Assembly: GCF_004339575.1 (NCBI RefSeq)
Contig: NZ_SMFV01000003.1
Span: 1-64,000 of the forward strand
Origin: Phorcysia thermohydrogeniphila
Lineage (GTDB): Bacteria; Aquificota; Aquificia; Desulfurobacteriales; Desulfurobacteriaceae
Reading direction: 5' to 3'
Length of the DNA: 64,000 nucleotides
Below, one piece after another: positions 44,712-53,392 of this stretch (positions are counted from its first letter, which is position 1; every line of letters starts with the position of its first letter). A program made the translations under genes and the position numbers. Below the pieces are notes generated by a model, which was not told where the DNA came from, did no database searches, and saw only the letters and a list, made by a program, of their open reading frames with translations.

Positions 44712-45005
44712 TTAGTCCTCCTCACGGAACAGGTATTCGGGTTTCATTTCAAGAGCTCCAGTTGGACACTCATGGGCGCAGATGCCGCAACCCTTACAGT
44801 GGTCGTAGTCAATCCCTACCATCTTCTCCTCTTTTACGAGGATGCAGGAGTCTGGACAGAAGACCCAGCAAATCATACAGTTAACGCACTTGCTCTCTTC
44901 AAAGACAGGCCTCCAAGCCCTCCACTCTCCTGTGTGATACTTCTCACTTGAGCCCGGCTCTAAGATTACAGCTCCTATCGGTAAATCCTTCCATCCCTTA
45001 ATCAT
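44712..45005 (-). CDS. porD: Pyruvate:ferredoxin oxidoreductase, delta (ferredoxin) subunit
   Basis: A 97-residue electron-transfer subunit with two 4Fe-4S motifs, CVNCMICWVFCPDSC and CKGCGICAHECPTG. The N-terminal part (GAVILEPGSSEKYHTGEWRAWRPV) is the usual PorD leader. It overlaps porG by four bases. Confidence 0.95.
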   Translation of the reverse strand: MIKGWKDLPIGAVILEPGSSEKYHTGEWRAWRPVFEESKCVNCMICWVFCPDSCILVKEEKMVGIDYDHCKGCGICAHECPTGALEMKPEYLFREED

Positions 45006-45568
45006 TCTGACTGTACCTCCTCGTAAGCTCTATAGAGTGCTCTAATGTTTGCCTCAAGGACGTTTTCTGGAAGCTTCTTGCCAAAAGCCTTCTTGATGTC
45101 CTCCTCAACAGACTTTATATCAACAAGGCCACCTAAGACCTTAATGAGAGCTCCAAGCATCGGAATGTTCATGAGAGGTCTTTTGAGCTCTTCCATAGCT
45201 ATCTTTGTAGCGTCTACGGTGTAAATCTTCCTTCCCTTGATTCCGTACTTCTCCCTTATCTCCTGAGGAGTTTTGTCCGTGTTGATTACAAGGATTGCAT
45301 CCTCATCTGTTCCCTCAAGGAAGGGAACTGCCTTAAGGAGTGTCGGGTCAACTACAACGACGATGTTGGGGTTTAAAACCATACAGTGGTGAGGAATTGG
45401 GTTCTCAGAGACCCTGTTGTAGGCGCGGAGTGGAGCTCCAGACCTTTCCGCACCGTAGTCGGGGTTACTCTGGGCGTACTTACCTTCCCTGATAGCCGCA
45501 CTCGCCAAAATCTTAGAAGCTGTTACGGCACCCTGACCGCCGCGGGCGTGCCATCTGATCTCTATCAT
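45002..45568 (-). CDS. porG: Pyruvate:ferredoxin oxidoreductase, gamma subunit
   Basis: A 188-residue subunit starting IEIRWHARGGQGAVTASKILA, then YGAERSGAPLRAYNRVSENPI and VVVDPTLLK, as in all PorG. Order gamma-delta-alpha-beta is the common one. Its start abuts the recR stop, so por expression is tied to ybaB-recR upstream. Confidence 0.95.
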   Translation of the reverse strand: MIEIRWHARGGQGAVTASKILASAAIREGKYAQSNPDYGAERSGAPLRAYNRVSENPIPHHCMVLNPNIVVVVDPTLLKAVPFLEGTDEDAILVINTDKTPQEIREKYGIKGRKIYTVDATKIAMEELKRPLMNIPMLGALIKVLGGLVDIKSVEEDIKKAFGKKLPENVLEANIRALYRAYEEVQSE

Positions 45569-46173
45569 TACTTTCCTCCGATTATGAGTTTCTTATCTTC
45601 AAACGCTCTCTTGAGCGTTAGTTCGTCTGCCATATCTATCGTCCCACCGTAGGGAATACCGTAGCTTATCCTGTAAACGTCAACCTTTAACTTCTCCAGC
45701 CTATCAAGGAGGAACTTTGACGTTGCCTCCCCTTCAACGGTAGGGTTTAGGGCTATGATAACAGTCTTAACACCGTGTTTCCTAATTCTATTAAAGAGGT
45801 TCTCTATGTTTAAATCTTCCGGAGAGATATCCTCCAGAGGAGATATAACCCCTCCAAGGACGTGGTAGAGCCCCCTGTACTCTCCCAACTTCTCTATGGA
45901 AATAGCATCCCTTGGTTGCTCAACAACGCAGATGGAGGTTTTGTCCCTTTCTGGGTCACTACAAACGGCACATAGAGCATCTTCGGCAGGAAGCCCGCAC
46001 TCCGAACAGGGTTTTACCCTCTCAAGCTCTCGGAGGGCGTTAAGGATTAACCTCCTCTTCTCACCGTCCAGCCGTGAAAGCTGTAAAACAGCTCTCTCGG
46101 CAGCCCTCTCACTTATCCCCGGAACCTCTGAAAGAAACTGTATTAAGTACTCAAGGTTTTCCGGGTAAATCAA
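45568..46173 (-). CDS. recR: Recombination protein RecR
   Basis: A 201-residue RecFOR-pathway protein. There is an N-terminal helix-hairpin-helix (VPGISERAAERAVLQL), a C4 zinc finger CSECGLPAEDALCAVC, a Toprim domain ICVVEQPRDAISIEKLGEYRGLYHVLGGVISP and the C-terminal ISYGIPYGGTIDMADELTLKRAFE. It follows ybaB with a four-base overlap, the widespread ybaB-recR pair. Confidence 0.96.
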   Translation of the reverse strand: MIYPENLEYLIQFLSEVPGISERAAERAVLQLSRLDGEKRRLILNALRELERVKPCSECGLPAEDALCAVCSDPERDKTSICVVEQPRDAISIEKLGEYRGLYHVLGGVISPLEDISPEDLNIENLFNRIRKHGVKTVIIALNPTVEGEATSKFLLDRLEKLKVDVYRISYGIPYGGTIDMADELTLKRAFEDKKLIIGGK

Positions 46174-46502
46174 AAAAGACCTCCCAAGTCTATTCCAAGA
46201 CCACCTGTTAGTTTCTCCATTTCCCTTCCGAGGGTGTCTCTGGCCTCTTTTAAAGCCTGATTAACTGCAATGACAATTAAGTCCTGAATCATTTCCCTGT
46301 CGCCGGAATCTATCAGCTCTTGGGATATCTCAACAGAGATAACCTCCCCAGAGCCCTTAGCAACAACCTTTACAGCACCTCCACCGGCAGTTCCGGTAAA
46401 CTCCCGGTTCTCAATCTCCTCCTTGAGCTTTACAGCCTGCATCTGTAGCTGTTTGGCCATCTTCATTAGCTGGTTCAGGTTTCCCATTCCGCCTTTAAAC
46501 AT
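46170..46502 (-). CDS. ybaB: YbaB/EbfC family nucleoid-associated protein
   Basis: A 110-residue DNA-binding protein. It has a Gly/Met/Asn-rich start (MFKGGMGNLNQLMKMAKQLQ), a central sheet with GGGAVKVVAKGSGEVISVEIS, and a C-terminal helix DLIVIAVNQALKEARDTL. The family binds DNA as dimers. It heads the long minus-strand operon running to the ydcF-like gene at 39705. Confidence 0.95.
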   Translation of the reverse strand: MFKGGMGNLNQLMKMAKQLQMQAVKLKEEIENREFTGTAGGGAVKVVAKGSGEVISVEISQELIDSGDREMIQDLIVIAVNQALKEARDTLGREMEKLTGGLGIDLGGLF

Positions 46503-46535
46503 TTAGAGTCCTCCAGAGTTCAAAGGTCGCCCTTT

Positions 46536-46564
46536 ATTGTAAAAAATTTGTAAAAGATGCACAA
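46536..46564 (-). promoter_or_regulatory. Probable promoter of the ybaB-recR-por-mgl operon
   Basis: On the minus strand TTGTGC (46564-46559), 17 bases, TACAAT (46541-46536), 34 bases before the ybaB ATG. The 90-base spacer also serves hflX on the other strand. Confidence 0.5.
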
Positions 46565-46592
46565 GGAATAATTTCTGCCTATTATTAATTTC

Positions 46593-47699
46593 ATGATGGA
46601 GAGAATGGAGTTAGAGAAGGAAAAAGTAGCCATAATTGCCGTAAAAAGGCCAAAAGAAGAAATAGATGTAGAGGAACTAAAGGGCTTAGTAGAAGCCCTC
46701 GGTGGTGAAGTTGTCCAGACGGTCATCCAGAAAAGAAGGGCTTTCTCACCTTCAACCTACATAGGTAAAGGTAAAACTGCCGAGATAGACACGGAAAATG
46801 CTACGCTCATCGTCGCCTACCATCCCCTCTCATACTCCCAGAAGAGAAACCTTGAAGAGCTCACAGGGTTACCTGTAATAGACCGAACAGAGGTTATCTT
46901 AGAGATATTCGCAAGGAGGGCAAGGACAAAGGAAGCAAAGTTACAGGTTGAGCTCGCAAAGGCCTACTACCAGCTCTCACACCTAAGGGGAAAAGGTAAG
47001 GAGCTCTCCCGTCTTGGAGGTGGAGTCGGAACGAGGGGTCCCGGTGAGACGAAGACGGAAGTAGAAGCAAGGGCTATAAGGAGAAAGATTCACAAACTAA
47101 AGGAAGAGCTTGAGGAGGTCATAAAAAGACAAGAACTAATAAGGGAAAGCAGGAAGAGAAAGAACTTTAAAACCGTTGCAGTAGTTGGATACACGAACGT
47201 AGGAAAGTCAACCCTCGTTAAAGCCCTAACGAGGAAGGATGTCTTTATAAAGGACATTCCATTTGCCACCCTTGACGTTAAAACGGGCTCCCTTTACCTT
47301 GACGGTGAAACGGTTCTCATCTCAGATACTGTTGGTTTCATCCGAAACCTTCCCCACGAGCTCGTAGCCTCATTTAGGGCAACCCTCGGAGAGGTAAAGG
47401 AGGCCGACCTACTTCTCATAGTCTTTGACATCTCATCGGAAAAACTTGAAGAGGAGTTAAGGTCTGTTGAGCAGGTTCTCAAAAAGTTAAAGAGCTGGGA
47501 TAAACCCAAAATTTTCGTGGCTAACAAAATAGACAAGGTAACTGATTCTTACGAGAAAGCGGAGAAGCTCTACGAGCTCGTCGCCGGAAAGCTCCCAGAA
47601 ACCGAATCTTCCGTAGTTTTCATCTCTGCCAAAAAAGGCTGGGGACTTGATAAATTAAAGGAAGAGATAAGAAAAAAACTGCCATCTTATGTTCAGTAA
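46593..47699 (+). CDS. hflX: GTPase HflX
   Basis: A ribosome-splitting GTPase of 368 residues. The N-terminal HflX domain holds STYIGKGKTAEID and TEVILEIFARRARTKEAKLQVELAKAYY, LSRLGGGVGTRGPGETKTE is the family signature, and the G domain has GYTNVGKSTL, DTVGFIRNLPH and NKIDK. ATG 46593 has no good ribosome site; an in-frame ATG 12 bases on (MELEKEK) has GGAGAG before it and is also possible. It converges on a DUF4145 gene four bases away. Confidence 0.95.
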   Translation: MMERMELEKEKVAIIAVKRPKEEIDVEELKGLVEALGGEVVQTVIQKRRAFSPSTYIGKGKTAEIDTENATLIVAYHPLSYSQKRNLEELTGLPVIDRTEVILEIFARRARTKEAKLQVELAKAYYQLSHLRGKGKELSRLGGGVGTRGPGETKTEVEARAIRRKIHKLKEELEEVIKRQELIRESRKRKNFKTVAVVGYTNVGKSTLVKALTRKDVFIKDIPFATLDVKTGSLYLDGETVLISDTVGFIRNLPHELVASFRATLGEVKEADLLLIVFDISSEKLEEELRSVEQVLKKLKSWDKPKIFVANKIDKVTDSYEKAEKLYELVAGKLPETESSVVFISAKKGWGLDKLKEEIRKKLPSYVQ

Positions 47700-47703
47700 T
47701 TTT

Positions 47704-48366
47704 TTACTTCTTCTCTTTTCCAGAAGAATCCCTCTTCTCTATAGCTAATCTTGCTCTTTCAGGAAGCTTACCATACAGTTCCTCTATTTTCCTTGGTTGA
47801 GTTATCATAACTTCTACTATCATATTAATCAGCTCAAACAATGCTAAAGCAGTTTCCTCGTCATCTCTTAAGTCAATTTCCCCGGGGTGAACTGCATTGT
47901 TTCCTATCACTCTGACAATATCTAAAGCCTGCTGAATCTTGCGGGGTAATCCTCTTTTCACAAGGTTAGCTATATCATCGTTTAAATTCTTCCCTTTCTC
48001 ACCCAAGTGAATCATTAGCTTTTGCAAAGCTAATCTCAACAGAGCTGCAGCTGCACGGGGTGAGGCATTTACAATATTCCTCGCTTCGTTGAAATCCTCC
48101 TTTACATCTTCAGGCATATCTTTCGCAGGTACAGGTGCAATAGAACTACCGGGATACAAAATTTTTCCTTTGTACCAAATAGCATAATTTTTACAGTGTT
48201 CACAATGACTTACCCAAAGATTCTCCTGCAAGTCTTGATAAAGGGAACTTAAAACCACTACATGCGAAGGAGTACAATAATACCAGTTTTGACGAGAATA
48301 AACCCCACAATGAGGACAGTGAAAGGCACTTTTCTTAAATTCAGGAGGTATAAAACATCTTTCCAT
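47704..48366 (-). CDS. DUF4145 domain protein with Cys-rich N-terminus
   Basis: A 220-residue protein. Two CxxC pairs near residues 18-21 and 56-59 (CPHCG, CEHC) suggest a zinc site. The C-terminal half matches DUF4145 (PRAAAALLRLALQKLM, LPRKIQQALDIVRVIGNNAVHPGEIDLRDDEE), a helical domain found alone or in defence and restriction contexts. No function can be given. It stands alone between convergent hflX and dus, and its AT content is slightly higher than theirs. Confidence 0.8.
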   Translation of the reverse strand: MERCFIPPEFKKSAFHCPHCGVYSRQNWYYCTPSHVVVLSSLYQDLQENLWVSHCEHCKNYAIWYKGKILYPGSSIAPVPAKDMPEDVKEDFNEARNIVNASPRAAAALLRLALQKLMIHLGEKGKNLNDDIANLVKRGLPRKIQQALDIVRVIGNNAVHPGEIDLRDDEETALALFELINMIVEVMITQPRKIEELYGKLPERARLAIEKRDSSGKEKK

Positions 48367-48404
48367 TTGACCCCTCCCAGACGACAGACGAAACTTTTGA
48401 AATT

Positions 48405-49352
48405 TTAATTTCCAAAATTAGATACTTCCCTCAGATTTGACAACAACTCCTCGCAACTTTTACTCCTCATTACCATATCGTTTAACTTGGCCTTTCCTCT
48501 TATTCCTTTGAAAATTTGGCTTATTTGGGCTTTTATAACCTTACAGGCTCTTTCCCTTTCAAAGAACTCCCACATTAGGGAAAGCTCCTCCAAAATAAAC
48601 TCAACCCTCTCCTTTAATCCCGTTCTTATATCTCTTTTCTCTTTATACTCCTTAAATATCCAAGGGTTTGAAAGAGCTGCCCTTCCTATCATGACGCCGT
48701 TGCAACCGGTTTCCTCAAACTTTACGTCAATCTCTCTCCAGCTCCTAACATCTCCACTTCCGATAACCGGAACGTCGCCGGCAATTTTCTTTAAGTCCCT
48801 TATCCTTTCCCAGCGGGCGTGACCGGAAAAGCCTTCCTTTGCAAGGCGTGGATGAAGGGCAATAGCTGAAACTCCGGCCTTTAACAGGTTCTCTGCAATT
48901 TCTTCCAGCGTGTCCTCGTAAAAGCCGAGCCTTATCTTTGCAGTTACGGGAACGCCGTAGGGCTTTAAGGCCTCCACAGTTTCTTTAACTATCCTCCCCA
49001 TCTCTTCTGGAAACTGAAGGAGATACCCCGCAGCCTTTGCCTTTAGAACCTTCTTAACGGAGCAACCAAAGTTTATGTCTATCGCTTCAGGACGGTACTT
49101 TTCAACCATCTTTACAGCAGCTTGGGCGATTTCTTCGGGGTTTCTACCGTAGAGCTGAAGGTGGATTGGACGCTCCTCGTCCGTAAAGTAGGCAAGCTCC
49201 TTTTCCTCTCCCCTAAAGATTATCCCCGTTGCGTTCATTAGCTCCGAGTAAACCCTGTCTGCTCCAAGTCGCCTACATAACCTCCTAAAGGCCGAATGGG
49301 TATAGCCGGCTAAAGGTGCAAGTATGACCTCTCTCTCTATCTTGAGCTTCAT
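48405..49352 (-). CDS. dus: tRNA-dihydrouridine synthase
   Basis: A 315-residue FMN enzyme of the Dus family. It has VILAPLAGYTHSAFRRLCRRLGAD, HLQLYGRNPEEIA, DINFGCSVKKVLKAKAAGYLL with the catalytic Cys position, ALHPRLAKEGFSGHARW, GSGDVRSW and GVMIGRAALSNPWIF. It reduces uridine in tRNA. The subtype (DusA/B/C) is open; the length is closest to DusB. It overlaps the HD hydrolase gene by four bases. Confidence 0.93.
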   Translation of the reverse strand: MKLKIEREVILAPLAGYTHSAFRRLCRRLGADRVYSELMNATGIIFRGEEKELAYFTDEERPIHLQLYGRNPEEIAQAAVKMVEKYRPEAIDINFGCSVKKVLKAKAAGYLLQFPEEMGRIVKETVEALKPYGVPVTAKIRLGFYEDTLEEIAENLLKAGVSAIALHPRLAKEGFSGHARWERIRDLKKIAGDVPVIGSGDVRSWREIDVKFEETGCNGVMIGRAALSNPWIFKEYKEKRDIRTGLKERVEFILEELSLMWEFFERERACKVIKAQISQIFKGIRGKAKLNDMVMRSKSCEELLSNLREVSNFGN

Positions 49353-50563
49353 TCTTCCTCTCCTACCACCTCCTTAGGAACTGTTACGTAAATTTTCGTA
49401 ACTTTCCTTGAAAGGGCTTTAATAGCATCGGTTGGGGCAACGTTTGAGAGCTCCTCCACCTTTCCCTCAAACTTTACCTTTATCACATCTGCACCACTTG
49501 GAGAGTAGTAGGAGTAAGCCACCTTTGAAGGCTCAACTACCTCAAAGTAGTAGTTCGGGTCGTATCCAGCTTTTTCAACTTTTTCGTGAAACTCAAGGAC
49601 CTCGTGAGGGGTAACCTCTACCGTTTTAAAGAAGTTCCTCCTCACCAAACGGTTACAGAGGTCTCTTAGGACAGGGTCTTTAACGTCTAAAAGGGAGTAG
49701 ATAGAAGAGACAACGTTACTGTCTGTGAGGCGGAAGAACTTGTCTAAGTCTTGAGTTTTTAAAACCTCTGAGAGGGTGGAGTCCATCGGGAGTTTTTCGC
49801 CGTTTAGAAGGAGCTCCCTCATCCTTTCAATTATCTTCTTTAAGAGAACCTGCACAGATAGGTTTACCTTGTGGAAGTAAACAGCCCAGTACATCTGGTA
49901 GCGGGACATAACGTAGGCCTCAAGGGCGTTAAAACCTTTTGCACTCCAGACGAGCTCTCCGTCCTCAATTAGAACAGAAACCAAGATTCTGTTTACGTCA
50001 ATCTTTCCAAAGGAGACTCCGGTGTAGTAAGCATCCCTCCTTAAGTAGTCCAGCCTGTCGCAGTCAAGCTGACTTGAAACGAGCTGGTAGGTAAAGGGAA
50101 GCTCGTGCTCCTTCCTGAGGATTTTCCTGACGGTTTTTAGGAGTTCTCTGTCTACTTTCCCCTCGCCTTCCAGCCTTTCAAGGGCTTTTTCTGTTAGCTC
50201 CTCGTGCTTTTGAGGAACTATTATTCCTTCAAGGGCGTGGGAGTAGGGAGAGTGTCCTATGTCGTGGGTGAGGGCAGAAACTAAAATGGCAGTCTGGAGC
50301 TCCTCATCTATCTCATAGCCCTTCATCTTGAGGAAGTTCAGCGCCTTCCTTGCAAGCCACATAACCCCTACAGAGTGCTGAAAACGGGTGTGCTCAGCTC
50401 CCGGATAGACGTAGTAACAAGGGCCAAGCTGTCTTATGTGCCTTAGCCTCTGGAGGTAGAAGCTGTCAAGGAGCTCTGAGAGGACGCTACTTTTTTCCAC
50501 CATTATGAATTCATCGTAAACGGGGTCCATTAAGAGTCTGTGGTTTCTCACCTCCTCCCCCAA
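49349..50563 (-). CDS. HD-domain phosphohydrolase (dNTPase/SAMHD1-like)
   Basis: A 404-residue protein with FQHSVGVMWLARKAL, the HD motif in LTHDIGHSPYSHALEG and a later DRLDYLRRDAYYTGV. These are the hallmarks of the dGTPase/SAMHD1-like branch of HD hydrolases. It may degrade dNTPs or another nucleotide. The C-terminus (about 300-404) has no motif known to me. It stands three bases after the THUMP methyltransferase gene. Confidence 0.87.
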   Translation of the reverse strand: MGEEVRNHRLLMDPVYDEFIMVEKSSVLSELLDSFYLQRLRHIRQLGPCYYVYPGAEHTRFQHSVGVMWLARKALNFLKMKGYEIDEELQTAILVSALTHDIGHSPYSHALEGIIVPQKHEELTEKALERLEGEGKVDRELLKTVRKILRKEHELPFTYQLVSSQLDCDRLDYLRRDAYYTGVSFGKIDVNRILVSVLIEDGELVWSAKGFNALEAYVMSRYQMYWAVYFHKVNLSVQVLLKKIIERMRELLLNGEKLPMDSTLSEVLKTQDLDKFFRLTDSNVVSSIYSLLDVKDPVLRDLCNRLVRRNFFKTVEVTPHEVLEFHEKVEKAGYDPNYYFEVVEPSKVAYSYYSPSGADVIKVKFEGKVEELSNVAPTDAIKALSRKVTKIYVTVPKEVVGEEE

Positions 50564-50565
50564 GT

Positions 50566-51657
50566 TTAAAGTTTCTCTGCCCTGTAGAGCCCAACGGTTA
50601 TTCCACCGTTTGAAAAGTAGGTAACCATCTCTGGGTTTAGCCCTGTAACCTTGGCAAGAGCTCTATCGGGAGACAGGAAGAAAACCCTATACCTTTTAAA
50701 GTATCTCCTTACCCAGTCTCCAAAGCGCCTGTATATCTCCCTCACGTTTTTAATGGGAAGCCTCTCACCGTAAGGTGGATTTGTTACGATAACGGCCTCT
50801 TCAAAGAAAACCTCCGGAAATGAAAGGTTCTTAAAGCTGACAAACTCCCCTACCCCAGCAACCTCTGCATTTTTAACAGAAGCCCTGATGGCTTCCTCCT
50901 CTATGTCAAAGCCCAGAATCGGGACTTTTACCTCTTTTTTCTTCTCATTGGCTTCACTTAGGAGCTCTTCCCACAGTTTACCGTCAAAGTTTGGCCACTT
51001 CATAAAGGCAAACTCTCTATTCCTTCCCGGAGGAGTGCTCGTAGCTAAAAGGGCCGCCTCTATCGGTATAGTTCCTGAGCCACAGAAAGGGTCAATGAGG
51101 GGAACTTCTCCCTTCCAGCCAGAGGCAAGTATCATCGCCCCAGCAAGGTTTTCCCGTAAGGGGGCTTCAGTCTCAACTACCCTGTAACCCCGTTTATGAA
51201 GGTGAGCCCCTGAGCTGTTCACGCTTATGGTGCAAACGTCGTTTTCAAACCTAACTATTACGCTCGTTCCCTCGTCCTCGTACTTCGCCTCTTTTAGCTC
51301 AATACCAGCTTCCTTTATTGCCCTTAAGACCCTCTCCTTGATAGCCCCTGTATGGTAGAGCTTTGAACGCTTTGAAGTAACCCTGAGTTTTACAGGAATC
51401 TCGGGCGTTAAGAACTCTTCCCAGCTACACTTTTTTGCCTTACGGACAAGTTCGGCAAAGTGCTTTGCCTTAAAGGTGCAAAGCCTAACGAGGACTCTGC
51501 TGGCACTCCTTAGCCAGAGGTTAGTTTTATAGAGCTCCCTCAAATCTCCTTCAAACTCAATTCCTCCGGGGACAACTTCACCGTCAATACTAAGCTCTTT
51601 TAACTCCTTATAGGTTATCTCCTCTACTCCCGGCTGGGAAACGGCAAAAAGCTTCAT
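50566..51657 (-). CDS. THUMP-domain class I methyltransferase, RlmL N-half/TrmN-like
   Basis: A 363-residue RNA methyltransferase. A THUMP domain covers about residues 45-150. The SAM-binding part has LIDPFCGSGTIPIEAALLA and FDIEEEAIRASVKNAE, and the catalytic motif is TNPPYGERL, typical of N2-guanine methylation. It resembles the RlmL half of RlmKL (m2G2445 of 23S rRNA); a tRNA target is also possible. The RlmK half is not fused. Confidence 0.88.
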   Translation of the reverse strand: MKLFAVSQPGVEEITYKELKELSIDGEVVPGGIEFEGDLRELYKTNLWLRSASRVLVRLCTFKAKHFAELVRKAKKCSWEEFLTPEIPVKLRVTSKRSKLYHTGAIKERVLRAIKEAGIELKEAKYEDEGTSVIVRFENDVCTISVNSSGAHLHKRGYRVVETEAPLRENLAGAMILASGWKGEVPLIDPFCGSGTIPIEAALLATSTPPGRNREFAFMKWPNFDGKLWEELLSEANEKKKEVKVPILGFDIEEEAIRASVKNAEVAGVGEFVSFKNLSFPEVFFEEAVIVTNPPYGERLPIKNVREIYRRFGDWVRRYFKRYRVFFLSPDRALAKVTGLNPEMVTYFSNGGITVGLYRAEKL

Positions 51658-52752
51658 TTAAATCACCCCGAGCTCAAGTTTTATCTCTTCTGCTAAACGC
51701 CTTATAGCTCCACCTTTAAGTTTAGAGTTTACCTTCTCTCTTAAAAGTTTCTTCACCTCTTCTTTTCTGTCCAAAACCTTAAGGAGCTCCTCCTTAATCT
51801 TTTCTGGCGTTACATCGTCCTGTAGGAGCTCCGGAACAACTCTCTGTCCAGCGATTATGTTTGGAAGGGAGACAAAGGGAATTTTCACAAGCCTTTTAGC
51901 GAGTTTAAAGGTGAGAGGGTGGAGCTTATAGACAACGACGTGGGGGAGCTCTGCCAAGCTCGCCTCTAAGCTTGCAGTCCCAGAGGCTATGATACCGGCA
52001 TCGGCAGAAAAGAGGAGGTTATACCTTTCACTTTCAGGTATCAGCCTAACTTTCGGGTGAATCCTCCTAACCCTCTCCTCTATCTCATCAAAGTTAACAG
52101 AGGAAGCAACTGGCAGTGCAAAACTTCCCTCTACCCCCTTAACAGCAAGGAGCATCGGTTCAAGCAAAGAGTTTACTTCCGAAGGCCTGCTACCGGGAAA
52201 TAGAGCAAATAAGGGACGGGAAAGCCCAAACTTTTTTAAGAATTCATCGGGAGGAATAGTAGGCTTTACCATCTCCTTCAGTGGATTCCCTACGTAGGTA
52301 ACATTTACCCCGTAGCGCCTGTAGAGCTCCACCTCAAAGGGAAAAATAACGAACATCCTGTCTACAAGCCTTTTTATCTTCTTCACCCTCCACTCTCCCC
52401 AAGCCCAGAACTTTGGAGAGATAAAGTAGAGAACCTTTATTCCCTTTTCTTTTGCGACTTCTGCAATCTTTAGGTTAAACCCCGGAAAGTCAACGAGTAA
52501 AACAGCATCCGGTCTCTCCCTTTCAAGGAAGGAGACTATCCTTCTTTTTCCTCTTAGAATTGAAGAGAGATTTTTTATAGCCTCAAAGAGGCCAAAGGAG
52601 AGGAGCTCCTTAGAGTCCAGTATCCTCTCAGCTCCTTCAACCTCTTCTAAGAAGACACCAAAGACTTTAAGGTGAGAAGATAGAAGGGGAACAAGTTCCT
52701 TAGCATAGTTAAAACCCGAGAGCTCTCCTGTAACGATGAGAATCTTTTTCAC
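51658..52752 (-). CDS. lpxB: Lipid-A-disaccharide synthase
   Basis: A 364-residue GT19 enzyme that joins lipid X to UDP-diacylglucosamine. It has ILIVTGELSGFNYAKELV, PDAVLLVDFPGFNLKIAE, YFISPKFWAWGEWRVKKIKRLVDRMFVIFPFE, YVGNPL and LFPGSRPSEV, with ASGTASLEASLAELPHVVVYK. It shows that the cell makes lipid A and so has a Gram-negative outer membrane. It is one base from the methyltransferase gene and six from the amidotransferase gene. Confidence 0.95.
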   Translation of the reverse strand: MKKILIVTGELSGFNYAKELVPLLSSHLKVFGVFLEEVEGAERILDSKELLSFGLFEAIKNLSSILRGKRRIVSFLERERPDAVLLVDFPGFNLKIAEVAKEKGIKVLYFISPKFWAWGEWRVKKIKRLVDRMFVIFPFEVELYRRYGVNVTYVGNPLKEMVKPTIPPDEFLKKFGLSRPLFALFPGSRPSEVNSLLEPMLLAVKGVEGSFALPVASSVNFDEIEERVRRIHPKVRLIPESERYNLLFSADAGIIASGTASLEASLAELPHVVVYKLHPLTFKLAKRLVKIPFVSLPNIIAGQRVVPELLQDDVTPEKIKEELLKVLDRKEEVKKLLREKVNSKLKGGAIRRLAEEIKLELGVI

Positions 52753-52758
52753 TCTGAT

Positions 52759-53328
52759 TTAAATCCTCTTCAAAAAGTTCTCTATTATCTTAATGCCGTT
52801 CTCTGTGAGTATTGACTCTGGATGAAACTGAACGCCGTAAATTGGAAGGGTTTTGTGCCTTATACCCATTATCTCCCTATCGTCCTCGCTTTCAGCCGTT
52901 ACTTCAAGGACATCTGGCAGGGTTTCTCTATCTATCACGAGGGAGTGGTAACGAATGGCAGAGAAGGGATTTTTCATTCCTTCAAAAAGGTCTTTACCGT
53001 TGTGAATAATGTTTGAGGCCTTCCCGTGCATGAGCTTTTTAGCCCTTACTATCCTGCCACCAAAGGCAAAGCCTATGGACTGGTGTCCAAGGCATATTCC
53101 CAAAATCGGAATCTTTCCTGCAAAGTGTCTTATGGCCTCTACCGAAACTCCCGCCTCCCTTGGAGTGCAGGGTCCCGGAGATATAACTAAAGCCTCCGGT
53201 TTCATCCTCTCAATTTCATCAATCGTTATCTTGTCGTTCCTGAAGACCCTTATATCTGCCCCGAGCTTTCCAAAGTACTGAACAACGTTGTAGGTAAATG
53301 AATCGTAGTTGTCTATCATCAGTATCAT
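52759..53328 (-). CDS. trpG: Anthranilate/aminodeoxychorismate synthase glutaminase subunit
   Basis: A 189-residue class I glutamine amidotransferase. The nucleophile Cys is in [15 protein letters not shown] and the His-Glu pair in [25 protein letters not shown] starts the protein. It supplies ammonia to TrpE or PabB, neither of which is in the window, so trpG and pabA cannot be told apart; it may serve both. The upstream spacer of 64 bases is shared with the divergent nucleoside hydrolase. Confidence 0.9.
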   Translation of the reverse strand: MILMIDNYDSFTYNVVQYFGKLGADIRVFRNDKITIDEIERMKPEALVISPGPCTPREAGVSVEAIRHFAGKIPILGICLGHQSIGFAFGGRIVRAKKLMHGKASNIIHNGKDLFEGMKNPFSAIRYHSLVIDRETLPDVLEVTAESEDDREIMGIRHKTLPIYGVQFHPESILTENGIKIIENFLKRI

Positions 53329-53343
53329 GCTTACTCCACCTTA

Positions 53344-53371
53344 TCTATATAGTTTTAAGTCTGCGTTACAA
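53344..53371 (-). promoter_or_regulatory. Possible promoter of trpG-lpxB operon
   Basis: On the minus strand TTGTAA (53371-53366), 16 bases, TATAGA (53349-53344), about 16 bases before the ATG. Spacing and proximity are acceptable but the match is moderate. Confidence 0.35.
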
Positions 53372-53392
53372 TTTTACAGGAGTAGGGCAAAA

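Noticed and set aside
43930-44715. 261-codon open frame antisense to porA
   Set aside because: It covers exactly the porA frame on the other strand, has no known motif, and porA is certain.
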